Origin: Tubulanus polymorphus
Taxonomy: Eukaryota; Nemertea; Palaeonemertea; Tubulaniformes; Tubulanidae
Direction: 5' to 3'
Assembly (NCBI RefSeq): GCF_964204645.1
Contig: NC_134026.1
Coordinates: forward strand, 13,664,450-13,728,449
DNA length: 64,000 nucleotides
Part shown: one piece after another, positions 22,043 through 32,656 of the stretch
How the letters are laid out: each line of letters begins with the position of its first letter
Position numbering within the stretch: the first letter of the stretch is position 1
Notes under the pieces: model-generated
Seen by the model: only the letters and a program-made list of their open reading frames with translations
What the model was told of the DNA's origin: nothing
Databases searched by the model: none
Translations under genes and position numbers: made by a program

Positions 22043-22410
22043 GTCATAAGCTACAACTTGTTGATTGATATTGGTAACAAAAGGTCTTAGGTACGGGAAA
22101 ATTGTATATAATTCAATATTCAACTCCCTCTGGAGGCAAGAACAAAAACCTGGGTAACCCCAATTCTACATAAGAAGAAGGATACTATGACTGTGACACT
22201 ATATTTCAAATATCAAGAGACTATAAGATAAAACTTGTCACTATTTTCCTGAAAAAACCTTTTTCTATCTTGTAATGAGGACTGATGACACTAAGATGGC
22301 TGCCGATCGGGTAATGCTAGACATCACAGAAGGTCTGATATGTTTAAGAGCCCTTCTCAATGTATAACCAGGACAAATTTCGATGAAAAATAGCAAACCT
22401 TACGGAAGCC
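22043..22410 (+). mobile_element. DINE-like element, continuation right of the Foldback insertion
   Basis: It resumes at TCATAAGCTACAACTTG, runs through TTCAACTCCCTCTGGAGGC and into the right arm (GATGACACTAAGATGGCTGC). The left part of the same copy is at about 21050-21115. Confidence 0.65.
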
Positions 22411-23085
22411 AGAGTGTAATGTGTGTATAGTTTAGTTATTTCAGTTCTGATCTGAATTTTAAGTTTACTCTTCTTGTATACATATTTAGAAATTCTGAGA
22501 AATGTATTTTCACGCTTTGTGAGTTTAAAGCTTAGTTGAGGTACAAAAGTCGAAATGCACGCTTATTGGGTGTCAGTCCATTCTGTAAGTCGGCAGAACG
22601 AGTATCGTTCGCTCTGGAATAAATCTTTGCAGGAATAATGTGTTGCAAGTACATGTACTATCAATTTTGTAATGTATCTAGACGTTTGTCGACTTTTTGT
22701 GTAAATTTCTGTCAAAATTCAAGGATTTGAAAGCTTGTAGTTTACATTTTTGCAGCCAATTTCAGGATAAGTTTCGACTTATATCTCTTTATAATTTGTC
22801 AAAATTTATTTGCTGTAAGAGCGCTTAAATTTATCGTCTTTTCCTCATATTTCATAAACTTGAAACTTGTTCATTTATATATGAATTTCGTAGCTAGTTT
22901 GCATATTAATTAAACATGTTAATTATGGCTTGTAAGCCCAGGAGTATTTGCGTAAACTTAGTATGTTTACAATTTGTATTTTGTAGAAACCGTGTCTTTT
23001 CGTCGACTTAAAACTGAATATATCTAAACAAGCGTTTACTGTTCCTGACGTCTCGTTTCGACCATCCAATAAACAGATGTCTCAG
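22411..23085 (+). mobile_element. Insertion of unknown type, possible solo LTR
   Basis: About 675 bp interrupt the right arm of the DINE-like copy between AACCTTACGGAAGCCAG and GGATTCAGGGCAAAA. The insert begins TGTAATGTG and ends near GATGTCTCA. It has two AATAAA signals, near 22617 (GGAATAAATC) and 23068 (CCAATAAACAG). That would fit a solo LTR, but I found no clean target duplication and no second copy. Confidence 0.35.
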
Positions 23086-23160
23086 GATTCAGGGCAAAAA
23101 TTACCTTTTTGGCACAAAAAGATCACACAAAGGCCATCGTGTGTCCGATTGACCCAATTT

Positions 23161-23698
23161 ACTCATGCGGATGCCCCAATACATGTTTAAACCAAAGATC
23201 AAGACAATCTTTTGAAGCATCTTCCATAACCGGATTCCATCTATGGATAGATAGAAGGACAGACCAACGGACGACTGAAGAAAAGTGAATGCAGTAGTCT
23301 GCTGGGACATAAGTCCGAAGTGGGCTAAAACTGTACACCAGGCAACCACCGCCTTTTACCTTCATCGGCCTATGACTTTTGCATTACCAGGTATATGGCA
23401 GATTGCACAATAATGGGTTCCAAAAACTAACTCATGCGGATGCCCCAATACATGTTTAAACCAAAGATCAAGACAATCTTTTGAAGCATCTTCCATAACC
23501 GGATTCCATCTATGGATAGATAGAAGGACAGACCAACGGACGACTGAAGAAAAGTGAATGCAGTAGTCTGCTGGGACATAAGTCCGAAGTGGGCTAAAAC
23601 TGTACACCAGGCAACCACCGCCTTTTACCTTCATCGGCCTATGACTTTTGCATTACCAGGTATATGGCAGATTGCACAATAATGGGTTCCAAAAACTA
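23161..23698 (+). repeat. Exact tandem duplication, 269-bp unit twice
   Basis: 23161-23429 and 23430-23698 appear identical base for base. The unit spans the 3' end of a DINE-like element (GTGGGCTAAAAC) plus adjoining sequence ending TGGGTTCCAAAAACTA. The small minus-strand ORFs in each unit are copies of one another and of repeat origin. Confidence 0.85.
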
Positions 23699-23699
23699 A

Positions 23700-24900
23700 C
23701 TTTTTTGGTCAATTTTGAATTTTTCTAGAAACACTTTTTAATGATGATATTTTCAAACATAACTTTATCAGGTCTAGAATTACAGTTGAGGATAAAAAAA
23801 ATTAAAAAATCAAATAGTCATATAAAGATGGCACTACATTCTGTCACGAAATGATAATGCATGTTTGACATGGTATAACATAAAAACAATTGCGACGGGA
23901 AATAATCAAATTACATTACAGAGAAGCAAATTACCAAGCGCTTCATGGCAGAACACTTAAAACACCTTTATTCATTTGATATTAGATAAAAGCTCTGAAT
24001 CTAAAGGGTTAAATTTGACGAAAATTTATTGAAAATGTCAGTTAGATTTTCCGCACGCAAGAATATATGTGATTGCCTAATATATTAAGCTTCATCACGA
24101 TACTCGCTTAAAGATAAATGCCTGAAGTTGTCATTATAACAGTTCTTTCATTTTCTTGATTGTCGGGTCCCAACACAGCGATGTCACACTTTGCTAGTAA
24201 CAACCAGCCTCCTCCACCATAGTCAGTTAATATTCCAGATATTGTGCAAGTTGACTTATCAGCAGATCATGGTTATTGTTGCAAAACTAGGTCAAAATTC
24301 ATTGATATAGACAGCGTGATAATTCCCGCGACTATAAATAGAACGCAAGTCAGAGCACAACACATATGAACTGTTGATATGCAGTATTCACGCATGGTAG
24401 TAGATTGCGGTGAAATATAGAAGTCATGACTGACTTGCCAGGCAAGTTAAGACAAATTGTGCATAAAATATTTCCATAAACGAAATGCCGCTGCAACTTG
24501 ACTCAAAGCTTTGGATGGATTTTGTTTTTTAACAGTGAATTGAAATGGGAAAATCTTTTTTCCAGTGACAAAATCAGCTCCGAGGGGGAGTCTTACTACA
24601 GTTTACTAATTTTCATTTTGAATCGATGCCTTTACACAGCTGCTGGGCTTCCATATATCACTTTGTAACATGTTGACATCATTTCTATGAAGAATGATGT
24701 TTTACTTTTTTACATGTATAACTTAATTATAACTGTGTACTTGTTTCGAGAAAAATCGATCGCATTCTTCTATAAGTATTTTTGACTATTCTACGATAGT
24801 CTTTAGTTGTAATCTAAACTGAGTTTATAAAAAATAGAATTCTTCATCTTCAACCCAAATTTAACATTCTATTTCATATGAACTTATAACAGTATTCCGA
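23700..24900. other. INPP5A intron, no gene seen
   Basis: AT-rich, apparently unique sequence. I see no splice-bounded exon, repeat or RNA gene in it. Confidence 0.5.
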
Positions 24901-24907
24901 ACAGTTA

Positions 24908-25062
24908 CTACATTAATTCAAGCAAACTTTTCAACTGTTTATAATCATCCTCAACTTGTTTCAATTTGGCAATTTTGAATGGCCCGTGGCCTTCAAGCAA
25001 CAACTGCCCGTAACTGCCTGTTGACCATTTCTTCGTCGTTCCGTCATCGAAAGTATCAGTAC
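24908..25062 (-). CDS. Possible terminal coding exon, unrecognised
   Basis: A minus-strand acceptor-like ATGATAG precedes an ORF beginning GTDTFDDGTTKKWSTG and closing VEDDYKQLKSLLELM then stop. Composition looks coding (charged, heptad-like C terminus), and the sequence stops abruptly where a DINE-like element begins upstream (about 25075). It lies between two INPP5A exons on the same strand but does not match INPP5A. It may be the last exon of another gene, an alternative exon, or a captured fragment. No upstream exon was identified. Confidence 0.35.
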
Positions 25063-25074
25063 CTATCATCATAT

Positions 25075-25432
25075 CAATTATCATATTGGTACCTATGCCT
25101 ATTTTGTCACCATGATCAATTGCAAAGTTGTAACTCATGACATGTTCTGTGATTGTGGTGAGTTTCAAAGTCATCAGGTTTTGCATATGGTCACTAGGGG
25201 GTGTTGAATAGTAGAAAACTTAGTGTTACCATATTTAATTGGTAACGAGGCATATTTTGTTGTCACAATCAATTACAAAATCGTAGCTGCTGACATGTTC
25301 TATGATTGTGGTGAGTTTCAAGGTCATTGGTTTTTGTATATGGTCACTAGGGGGCGTTGAATATTGAAATTGTTAGATAGTTGAGCATTTGAAACCACTT
25401 CCCAAGTAGGCATGGCGTCCCTGGACCCCTAG
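25075..25432 (-). mobile_element. DINE-like copy, left end and two core units, minus strand
   Basis: Read on the minus strand it starts AACTAGGGGTCCAGGGACGC at 25432 and runs through two core units. It is truncated at about 25075. Confidence 0.8.
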
Positions 25433-25680
25433 TTATTCCACTTGGATCATTCGTCCCACTGGGCTATTGCGTTCATTTTTCGTCCATTGCCTGTCCGTCC
25501 GACACAGAATCCAGTAATTATGGGAAGTTTTAAAAACTCATCTATGCTATGGATTGTCTTGACATTTGGTTAATACATACAAGAATCTAACCAAGACACA
25601 TCTTCAGCCCAAAAATTGGCCTGATCAGAATAAAGATAGTAAGACTTGCAGCCATTGTTGTTCGACAGAATAAGCACCTT
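25433..25680 (-). mobile_element. DINE-like 3' end abutting the previous copy head to tail
   Basis: On the minus strand this piece ends with CGCAATAGCCCAGTGGGAC and a worn palindrome at 25433-25470. The left end of the copy at 25075-25432 begins directly after it. The interior is truncated near 25680. Confidence 0.7.
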
Positions 25681-26330
25681 TTACACATTTTTGAAGTTAT
25701 CGATTACGAATCAATATAATGTGGAGATACTTTTTTGCACCTACGAATGAGTACTGATGACACCAAGATGGCCGCCAATTGCCTCATAATTGGCTGATCA
25801 AAAATACCTGCCTCAGGTATAAAAGATATCTTTTCAAAGAATACCCATCATAAATTGCAATGAAAAATGGCAAACCATAAGGAGGTTACAGGACTCGGAA
25901 TTCAAGCCAAAATTGATATTTTTGGGCACAAAACAGGTCACAGGACGGCCATCTTGAGTCCGATCGACCCAACTTTTCTCATGCTGATGGGCCCTTTGGG
26001 GATACAAATATATCTGAAAGATCAAGGTAATTGATAAAAGCATCTTCAAAATTTCCCTCGAAAACTTCAAAAATGTGTAAAAAGTGCTGAATTTGGCAAA
26101 CAACAATGGCTGCCAGTCGGCCATCTTGGATCTGAGAGGGCCAGTTTTTGGGCTGAAGATGTGTCTATGGTAGATACATGTATAAACCAAATATCAAGAC
26201 ATTACCTTGAAGCGTCTTCTAAACTTCCCAAAATAACTGGATTTCGTATACGGACAGCGGAACGGACGGAGGGACGACGGACGGAAAGTGAACGCAATAG
26301 CCCGCTGGGACTTAAGTCCCAAGTGAGCTA
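25681..26330 (+). mobile_element. DINE-like right arm with intact 3' palindrome
   Basis: From ACGAATCAATATAATGTGG through AAGATGGCCGCCAATTGCC to GCCCGCTGGGACTTAAGTCC and the closing CTAAAAA. Only the tandem core and left end are missing. Confidence 0.8.
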
Positions 26331-26475
26331 AAAAGAATGAAAAATGGATTGGATTGAATTCCAATGAGGAGAAATCTTAATTTTTTCAAATGATCATTAA
26401 TAGATTATAATTCATGATGGAAATATCAGGGAAAACCAGGCCACGAGTGTTGACGCATGTTTTTTTCTCATAGAT

Positions 26476-26613
26476 ACGATCTAACTCTCAACTTTTCCCC
26501 AAGACCCTAGCCCCCCATCATTTTTCTCAATGGATCTACATCAATCTCAAGAATTAAAAAATGGACCTCCAACGGCAGAAATCCGCTTTTCCGCGGAAGA
26601 TTTTCATCCCTGA
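26476..26613 (+). mobile_element. Fragment of CAGGGATGAAAA hAT-like family
   Basis: CTAACTCTCAACTTTTCCCC through GATTTTCATCCCTG matches the right end of the complete element at 44254-44890. The left end is absent. Confidence 0.65.
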
Positions 26614-26692
26614 ATAAACAGACCTATAGACTACCAACAGGTGTTTGTTCATGTTTAAACTACATGATCAATCATTACGTACGTAAGGTAAG

Positions 26693-27019
26693 TCATCTTA
26701 CGATGTAGTTCGATGTGCGTACACAATATAGTATGATGAGCGTACACAAGGTTGGACCTTGAAAAAAGGTTCTCTTTTTGAGTACGTACTTAATGAACGG
26801 TCCCTTACCTATTTCGCTCTTGAGCAAAGTCAATCTATATTTTTCTCTAGCTCCTTTTGCATTAACTTTATGGCTAGGCTTTTGCTTATGCAATTCTGTT
26901 TTATTTTTTTCTCTACGTTGGCGAGCTGCTACTTTTTGTTGTTCTAGATATAATGCGTATATTTTTTCAGAGTCATTTTTCTTCATCAAATTATGAAAAT
27001 AGCTGGTGCGAGAAGACAT
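26693..27019 (-). CDS. Basic ORF, probably the 5' part of a transposon gene
   Basis: The N-terminal 70 residues are rich in Lys, Arg and Gln (LYLEQQKVAARQRREKNKTE) and look helical and DNA-binding. The family resembles the basic N-terminal regions of the broken gene at 57926-59361, but I cannot prove relation. From about residue 72 the ORF runs into sequence that, on the minus strand, contains KGPFIKYVLKKRTF. That part covers a GGGACCGTTCATTAAGTACG-type motif typical of DNA transposon ends, so the reading there is likely not coding. No start context or splice partner was found. Confidence 0.35.
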   Translation of the reverse strand: MSSRTSYFHNLMKKNDSEKIYALYLEQQKVAARQRREKNKTELHKQKPSHKVNAKGAREKYRLTLLKSEIGKGPFIKYVLKKRTFFQGPTLCTLIILYCVRTSNYIVR

Positions 27020-27374
27020 AGGTATTATTGAAACAAATGCAAAACCCAGAACGCAACAAAGGAATTTGGGGACATATACAATGATAATTTGAACTATAGA
27101 GCATTGATTCCGAAAGTTTCACGCAAACATTCCTCCGAACTAATACGCTCAGAACTGATTTCCGTCGCAAAAAATATTTTAGATAATATTTTCCAACAAA
27201 ACATTGAATAAGCGATAAGCATGATCTGCGTGACCTTCATGACTTGACCGATAAAAGCGAGCCTTTTTTTGCAAAATCAAGGCCACTATTTTATTTAACA
27301 CTGATTTCGTGACAAACGGTCAAAACGGTCATTAACCAAAATGTTTTCTGATTTCAATAGTTCCCGACAAATAA

Positions 27375-27839
27375 GGGAGCATCTCAAAATTTCGATAGTT
27401 GCATCAATTAGAATAACTGTCTAATTCATTCTAACCCCCGACCCTCTCCCCTTTGATTAGACACATGCCAAAGTTGGAACTATTGATTTACTAATAAGAC
27501 ACCACAGACAAAGATAAGACATTCACACGAGTGTATTTCAATCAACTTTTGATTGAAAAACAAAATAGCAAAATTACAAGTGAAAAACCTATTAAACTCT
27601 AATATACTTTTCAAACAAATGATATATATATCTAAGATACCAACAGCATCTAAAGGAGGGACGGTTAAATCTACTGCTTGTAATATATATATTTGAAACT
27701 GCAATTCAATTCAATATTATTTTCATTGCACCGCAATAAATCCATAGTTCGGCAGTCGTTATGAATCTGCGGGAGGCCTCCACCCCCTTCCGATAGTTAC
27801 TTCTAATTGAAGTAACTATTGAAATTTTGAGATGCTCCC
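27375..27839. mobile_element. Tourist/Harbinger-like MITE, complete
   Basis: It has TAA duplications (27372-27374 and 27840-27842). Inverted ends start GGGAGCATCTCAAAATTTCG and extend imperfectly for about 45 bp. The 465-bp interior is AT-rich and non-coding. It serves as the template for recognising the interrupted copy at 14468-16882. Confidence 0.85.
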
Positions 27840-27842
27840 TAA

Positions 27843-29106
27843 GTCGCGAATGTTATGCAGTTTGAAGGAATAGTATAAACATCTCAGCTCAAAAAAATGT
27901 TACCTACAGAGAAAATCTGTGACTGGGGTTCAAAATGCCAGGTCAGAACGGAACTAATGGGCATTTGAAAGGGGCGTTAAACATGTGGTCATGCGTTTAT
28001 TTCAGTCCCGAACATATTTCAAGTTTTTGAAGGAACAACTGTGGGCCATACGTTCGGTGATTCAATATTGACTTTTTCCCAGCAGCGTGGCGATGAACTG
28101 CTTCGAGTATGTTTGATAACATTGTACATGCGTGGAGCGTCTATGTGCAGCCGAAGAATATAAAATGAGGCTCTGTGTAAGACTCTGCAATGCACTACGA
28201 TAATTGCACGCGTATTTTGATGGATAGTACGATGAGTTCTCACTATAACAAATGATGTTGCGTTATTTAGATTAGTGTCGTCTTAGTGCTATTTAAAGCC
28301 AATGCATTGATTACTAGAACCATCGCTATGTATTGATGAAATTCGTGGCATGTTTGCTTATAAATAGGTACTTTAACTCTTAATGGTAGCTGCTTTAATG
28401 TTAAGTCCTGTGTGTGCCAGATGATTTGCATGTGAATGCACTGGGTGGGGTAAATTTTGGGGGTCCAGCGCAAAAAGAAACCCCTTGACCCCTAGAAAGT
28501 CAGAATACTGCATTTTTGTGTCACATGGTCGATATTCATAAATAAAGACATACTAAATAACTATATCCAGCGTTTAAACCTTTATAAAGCTTCTTATTAC
28601 AGTGTAAATGTTTGAATTTTCATAAAAATCCCAAAATATTAAATTTACGAGGCATTTTTGAGGTCAAAATTCTTCAAACTACGAACTACGGCTCAATGTG
28701 CTGTGAGGCGCTTATGACATAAAAACAAACTTTAATGCGATACAGGTAGGGCGGTCAACTACAGACGCCTACTGAAGTTCCCCAGTGTGTCGACTACAGT
28801 CGCCTGTGGCAAGTTAAGGGTTATGGTAACTTATTTCATCTTAGCTTCTACGTTCTTTAAATTCCGTCCATAGAAATACGTTCGGGATACGTTATTTTTC
28901 AGATTTTACAACAAAATAAATACCATTCACTCAAATCTTTCTTATTTATTTCACAATGATACATTCATGAATATAAACTGAAAGATAAAAGCATTTATAA
29001 AAAGCAAATTTAAAACAATTATACCCTTATAACTATATTGACGGAGTTTGGTACCCAATATTGTGCAATCTGCCATATAGGCCTTAATGATCCAATGCTT
29101 ACTCAC
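27843..29106. other. INPP5A intron, no gene seen
   Basis: Mostly unique sequence, with an AT-rich stretch from 28500 on. ORFs at 28019-28473 have no splice support or recognisable motif. Confidence 0.5.
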
Positions 29107-29207
29107 TTGATGAAATCATTTACATAATGCATTGACTCTTCATAGTTTTTCCCACCAACTTCTTGACAGTGAACAGCGAGGAAATCTGGTTGGCAACTGT
29201 GAACTTG
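29107..29207 (-). CDS. INPP5A: INPP5A, internal exon with the GGKNYE motif
   Basis: A strong acceptor (TTTTTTTGTCAAATTTCAG) and donor (AA then GTGAGT) bound 101 bp. The product reads QVHSCQPDFLAVHCQEVGG, then KNYEESMHYVNDFIK. It matches the N-terminal catalytic segment of INPP5A (hydrophobic HCQE-GGKNYE block, part of the endonuclease/exonuclease/phosphatase fold where the Glu helps bind metal). The last two bases AA join G of exon 18510-18597 to give Lys. Upstream exons with the start codon were not found to the right, so the gene continues beyond the window or I missed short exons. Confidence 0.9.
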
Positions 29208-29452
29208 CTGAAATTTGACAAAAAAATGATTGACATTGACGGTTGTTAAACCTTTATGCTCCAGATAATTTTTTTCATTAATGTGTACATGATCCTCTTT
29301 ATAACAAGATGCAAATGCATACCACATGTGTTAATCAGTCAATCAACTACTCTAGCACACCCACGCATGAAGTCATAGGCCTAATACATCATCAATCCCT
29401 ACAATGCATTTTCAAAAGCATTTTATCCCTGTGATAACAGTCACCGGGGCCT

Positions 29453-29551
29453 GGTTTTATAGACTGGTATTGCCTTTAACCCGGGGGCTAACTCAATGGA
29501 TAACGAATTGAGTTAGCCCCCGGGTTAAAGGAAATACCAGTCTATAAAACC
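29453..29551. repeat. Long perfect hairpin, 45-bp arms
   Basis: The left arm 29453-29497 and right arm 29507-29551 are reverse complements with one mismatch, around a 9-base loop GGATAACGA. The flanks share a diverged direct repeat (AGCATTTTATCCCTGTGATA on the left, AGCATTTACCCCGGTGATAA on the right). Probably a snap-back mobile element. Confidence 0.85.
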
Positions 29552-29735
29552 GGTCCTGGGATAAGAGCATTTACCCCGGTGATAACAATAGGAAAATGGC
29601 TGACATTTCGGCCTAATTTCTCACTTCAAAAACTAACTTCTTGACTCAAAAGATTCCAATGCAAATAGAAATAAAGGTCCAATGGCCCTGTGGCTCACCA
29701 TTAAATCATTGAGCGCATATATTGTCAAAAATATT

Positions 29736-29950
29736 ATACTTAATATAAATCAATTTGGATTGAAGATGTATGGGGCTGACAATATATGCGCCTGCGGATG
29801 TGTGAGAGAGCTGTATATACTATCATTGCCGAGTCACTGTGCTAGACTCACTCAGGTGATTACTAACACACACAGCCATATACTGTAAGCTATATTCACA
29901 CACACGCGGCTGACTGCTGACGTGGGTATATACAAATGTAATAGCGACAC
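29736..29950 (+). repeat. Dispersed repeat shared with 47085-47265
   Basis: Shared words in order: GAGTCACTGTGCTA, CTCAGGTGAT, CATATACTGTAA versus CATATATTGTAA, CGGCTGACTGCTGA, ATATACAAATGTAAT. No coding sequence. Confidence 0.65.
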
Positions 29951-30407
29951 AGGAATAGATTGACCGCAATTTCACAAGTCAGAATACATCCATCCACAAA
30001 ATGTCATAAAAATACAAACATATACAGACTTCTTTTCTAGAAATCAAAACAAATACCGGCTATGATTTTTTTCTTAAATATACGGATCAATACCGACTTG
30101 GAAGACCCACTATGAACCCTGCCATTGGTATCGTCATACTTGCTAGTTCAGATACTGAATTATATAGCCTACTCCCTTATATTCGTGACAACAAACAAAT
30201 TATGAGCAAACGTACGCTACCTAGTCGAATAAAATGCTCGCCATTTTGTTTTGGGTTTGACATTAGCCTTTCCCAATGGGCTTCCCCAATTACATCAAAA
30301 ACGCCGAAATTCCCGGTATTTCCCGTATATCCGACAAACAGCCAATCACATTCATTGTAGCTCAGGTTACAAGGTCAACTCAAATAAATAGAAGCGAGGA
30401 AATTTAG

Positions 30408-30575
30408 TGTGAAGTATTTCTGTGATAGATTAGTTATAATCGTTCATATGTGTCATTTTACAGATATGGCTGGTATATCGGTATATGATATGAGTTGGTT
30501 TTTGGTGTGTGTACTGGGACAGGTACACACGTGTTTCAGGAGAAGTCCTGCTGGTCGGTTGAAGTGTAGATGTAG

Positions 30576-30608
<33 letters not shown>

Positions 30609-30949
30609 TATATATATATGTATATATATATATATACGTATGTATTAAAGTAACCGTTGGTCGGTAATTCGTAGAATTGAAGAAAATTCCAATCGTGTAA
30701 TGAACGGGTTTTTGGGACGTAAATATTTGTAAAACAAATGTTTAGATACTAAGTATATTTTATTCAATACATAACCTATGATTTATTGTGGTATATATTT
30801 TGCAGCTTTAGATCAGGAATTGTATAATAGAATGTGTTCGAGATATTAAAGAAAGACAATTGTACATAGTGTAAATAAATTGTTCGTGAAGTTGAAATTA
30901 CGAATCATATTTATTTGATGGATTGATGGCTCTACAGAAATTCGTGACA
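30408..30949 (+). repeat. 5' LTR of the Gypsy element
   Basis: Proposed from TGTGAAGTA at 30408 to GTGACA at 30949, immediately before the primer-binding site. It contains a TA-rich microsatellite and an AATAAA (near 30872). The left border is inferred from the TG, not from a second LTR. Confidence 0.55.
30571..30640 (+). repeat. (TA)n microsatellite in the LTR
   Basis: About 70 bp of TATA with occasional G and TTTA interruptions. The ORF spanning it is an artefact of the repeat. Confidence 0.95.
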
Positions 30950-30950
30950 T

Positions 30951-30967
30951 TGGGGGCTTGTCTGGGA
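30951..30967 (+). other. Primer-binding site, tRNA-Pro-like
   Basis: TGGGGGCTTGTCTGGGA differs at two positions from the usual proline primer site TGGGGGCTCGTCCGGGA and sits one base after the LTR end. Confidence 0.7.
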
Positions 30968-31274
30968 GAGTCATCTTCCCTGTATGTGGTATGCTGAAAC
31001 ATACCAAACTGAAGACAGTTTAGTATCAGTCGAAACGAAATATTTAATACACTGTCGGAACGAAACATCGGAGACATCGTTACCTTGTCGTTTTTTTTTT
31101 CGTATAGGTTTTCGATCATATGTAGTGGTGTTGTGATGTTAGCACTCGACGGTTACACCCTTGCAGTGAGCTGGTCGCTGGTATAACAGTATTACAGTCA
31201 TAGTGTGACTTCGTGGTTACATTATAAATAAAGGTATGTTCATTATCTATTTTCGCTTTCACAATTAACTTAAC

Positions 31275-31925
31275 ATGGCTACAAAAGAAATAGATGATTT
31301 GATTTCTTTGGGGAAGTCGATGGGCTTCGACGGAAAAGACCTGTCCGATTTTGTTCTAGAAGAAAGGCTCCGCATCAGGGAGGAAAATAAATTATTGAGG
31401 GAACAAGAGGAACAGGAAAGAGAACGGCAACATGAGTTAGAACTAGCCCGTATGAATTATCAGGGAAGTTCAGGTCAGTCAGTTAAGGTAAAATATCCAA
31501 ATTTACCTCCTTTCGATGAGCGTAACGAGGATATGGATGCATATCTTTTTCATTTTGAAAAGTATGCCGAGTCGAGAGGTTGTCCTCGTGAAGATTGGGT
31601 TGCATGTTTAATTGGTTGTTAAAGGGGGAAGCCCTAAATGTTTATAGGTGTATGTCCCAGGAAGAAGCTAATAGATATGATTCTCTGAAAGAGGCATTGT
31701 TAAAAAGATAACAATCGACTCGGCAGGGTTTCCATGATAAATTTAGGGATGAGTTTCCTAAAAAGGGCGACTCATTCGATCAATTCGCAGTAAGACTGCA
31801 GGGGTATTTTGAAAGGTGGATTGAATTGAGTGAAATTGAGAAATCCTATGGATCTTTATTCGATTTGATTATGCAAGAACAAATTTTGATAGTTTGTTCT
31901 GGTCCTGAAAGAAATGATTAAAATT
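31275..31925 (+). pseudogene. Gypsy gag, capsid region
   Basis: The first ORF (31275-31622) begins MATKEIDDLISLGKSMGF, has a Glu/Arg-rich coiled coil, then LPPFDERNEDMDAYLFHFE, the usual start of a Gypsy capsid. A frameshift near 31620 and an in-frame TAA near 31711 precede the rest of the capsid (region with YDSLKEALLK, then FAVRLQGYFERW), which ends at about 31921. Normal role: assembly of the virus-like particle. This copy cannot make it. Confidence 0.8.
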
Positions 31926-32089
31926 GCCATTAGTTATTTAGATGCACATATGTCGAGTACTTATGAAACTCGAGTATATCTCATAAGTAATATCTATATG
32001 TCGAGTACTTATGGCGGTAATGAATAAAGGTAAAAAGTTACCAAGTAGGAAACCGTAAGAAGAGAGTAGGGGAAAACAAGAAAGAGTTT

Positions 32090-32656
32090 GTTTTCAATGT
32101 AATAAACCAGGACATATAGCAAGGGATTGTAAGAAAGTGGAGGAACGGAGGAAAGGTTGTAATTTGCGAATGTGTTTCATTTGTGATAAAGTTGGTCATT
32201 ATGCTAAGGATTGTCCTAATAATTCAAATTAGGTAAAAGGTATGTTCTTTTCTGAAAGTCCCAATGACAATACAGAGTTTATAACATTTGAGAGTGGATG
32301 GAAAGCCCCATTGAGTTGTGAAAATGGTGTTAAATTCATTAAGACGTTGGATGGTCAAAAATTACATTATGGTTCACTAGGGGTTTCTGAACAATTCAAT
32401 CAGACATCGAATAATCCGGTGAAAGAAGGGTTCGTTCAAGGTAGGAAAGTTTCAGTCCTCAGAGATACAGGTTGTTCTTTGGCTGTAGTACATGAGAAAT
32501 TGGTAAATCTATATATGTATACAGGAAAGGTTAAAATCTGTATCTTAAGAACGGACAAGTTGTGCAGGCTCCGATAGTCAAGCTTGATATACAGACACCA
32601 TATTATGTGGGTGAGTTACAAGCTATGTGTATGAAGGCATCTGTTTATGATATGTC
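32090..32656 (+). pseudogene. Gypsy nucleocapsid knuckles and aspartic protease
   Basis: Two CCHC zinc knuckles lie at about 32090-32215 (CFQCNKPGHIARDC and CFICDKVGHYAKDC). An ORF at 32242-32577 carries the protease active-site motif DTGCS. The frame ends at a stop near 32577; a second reading continues to 32656, where a DNA transposon is inserted. Confidence 0.8.

Noticed and set aside
23101-23634. Duplicated small proteins on the minus strand
   Set aside because: They read through the DINE-like 3' end and exist twice only because of the exact 269-bp duplication.
30409-30648. 79-codon ORF with Tyr/Ile repeats
   Set aside because: The C-terminal third is the (TA)n microsatellite and the rest lies inside the LTR.
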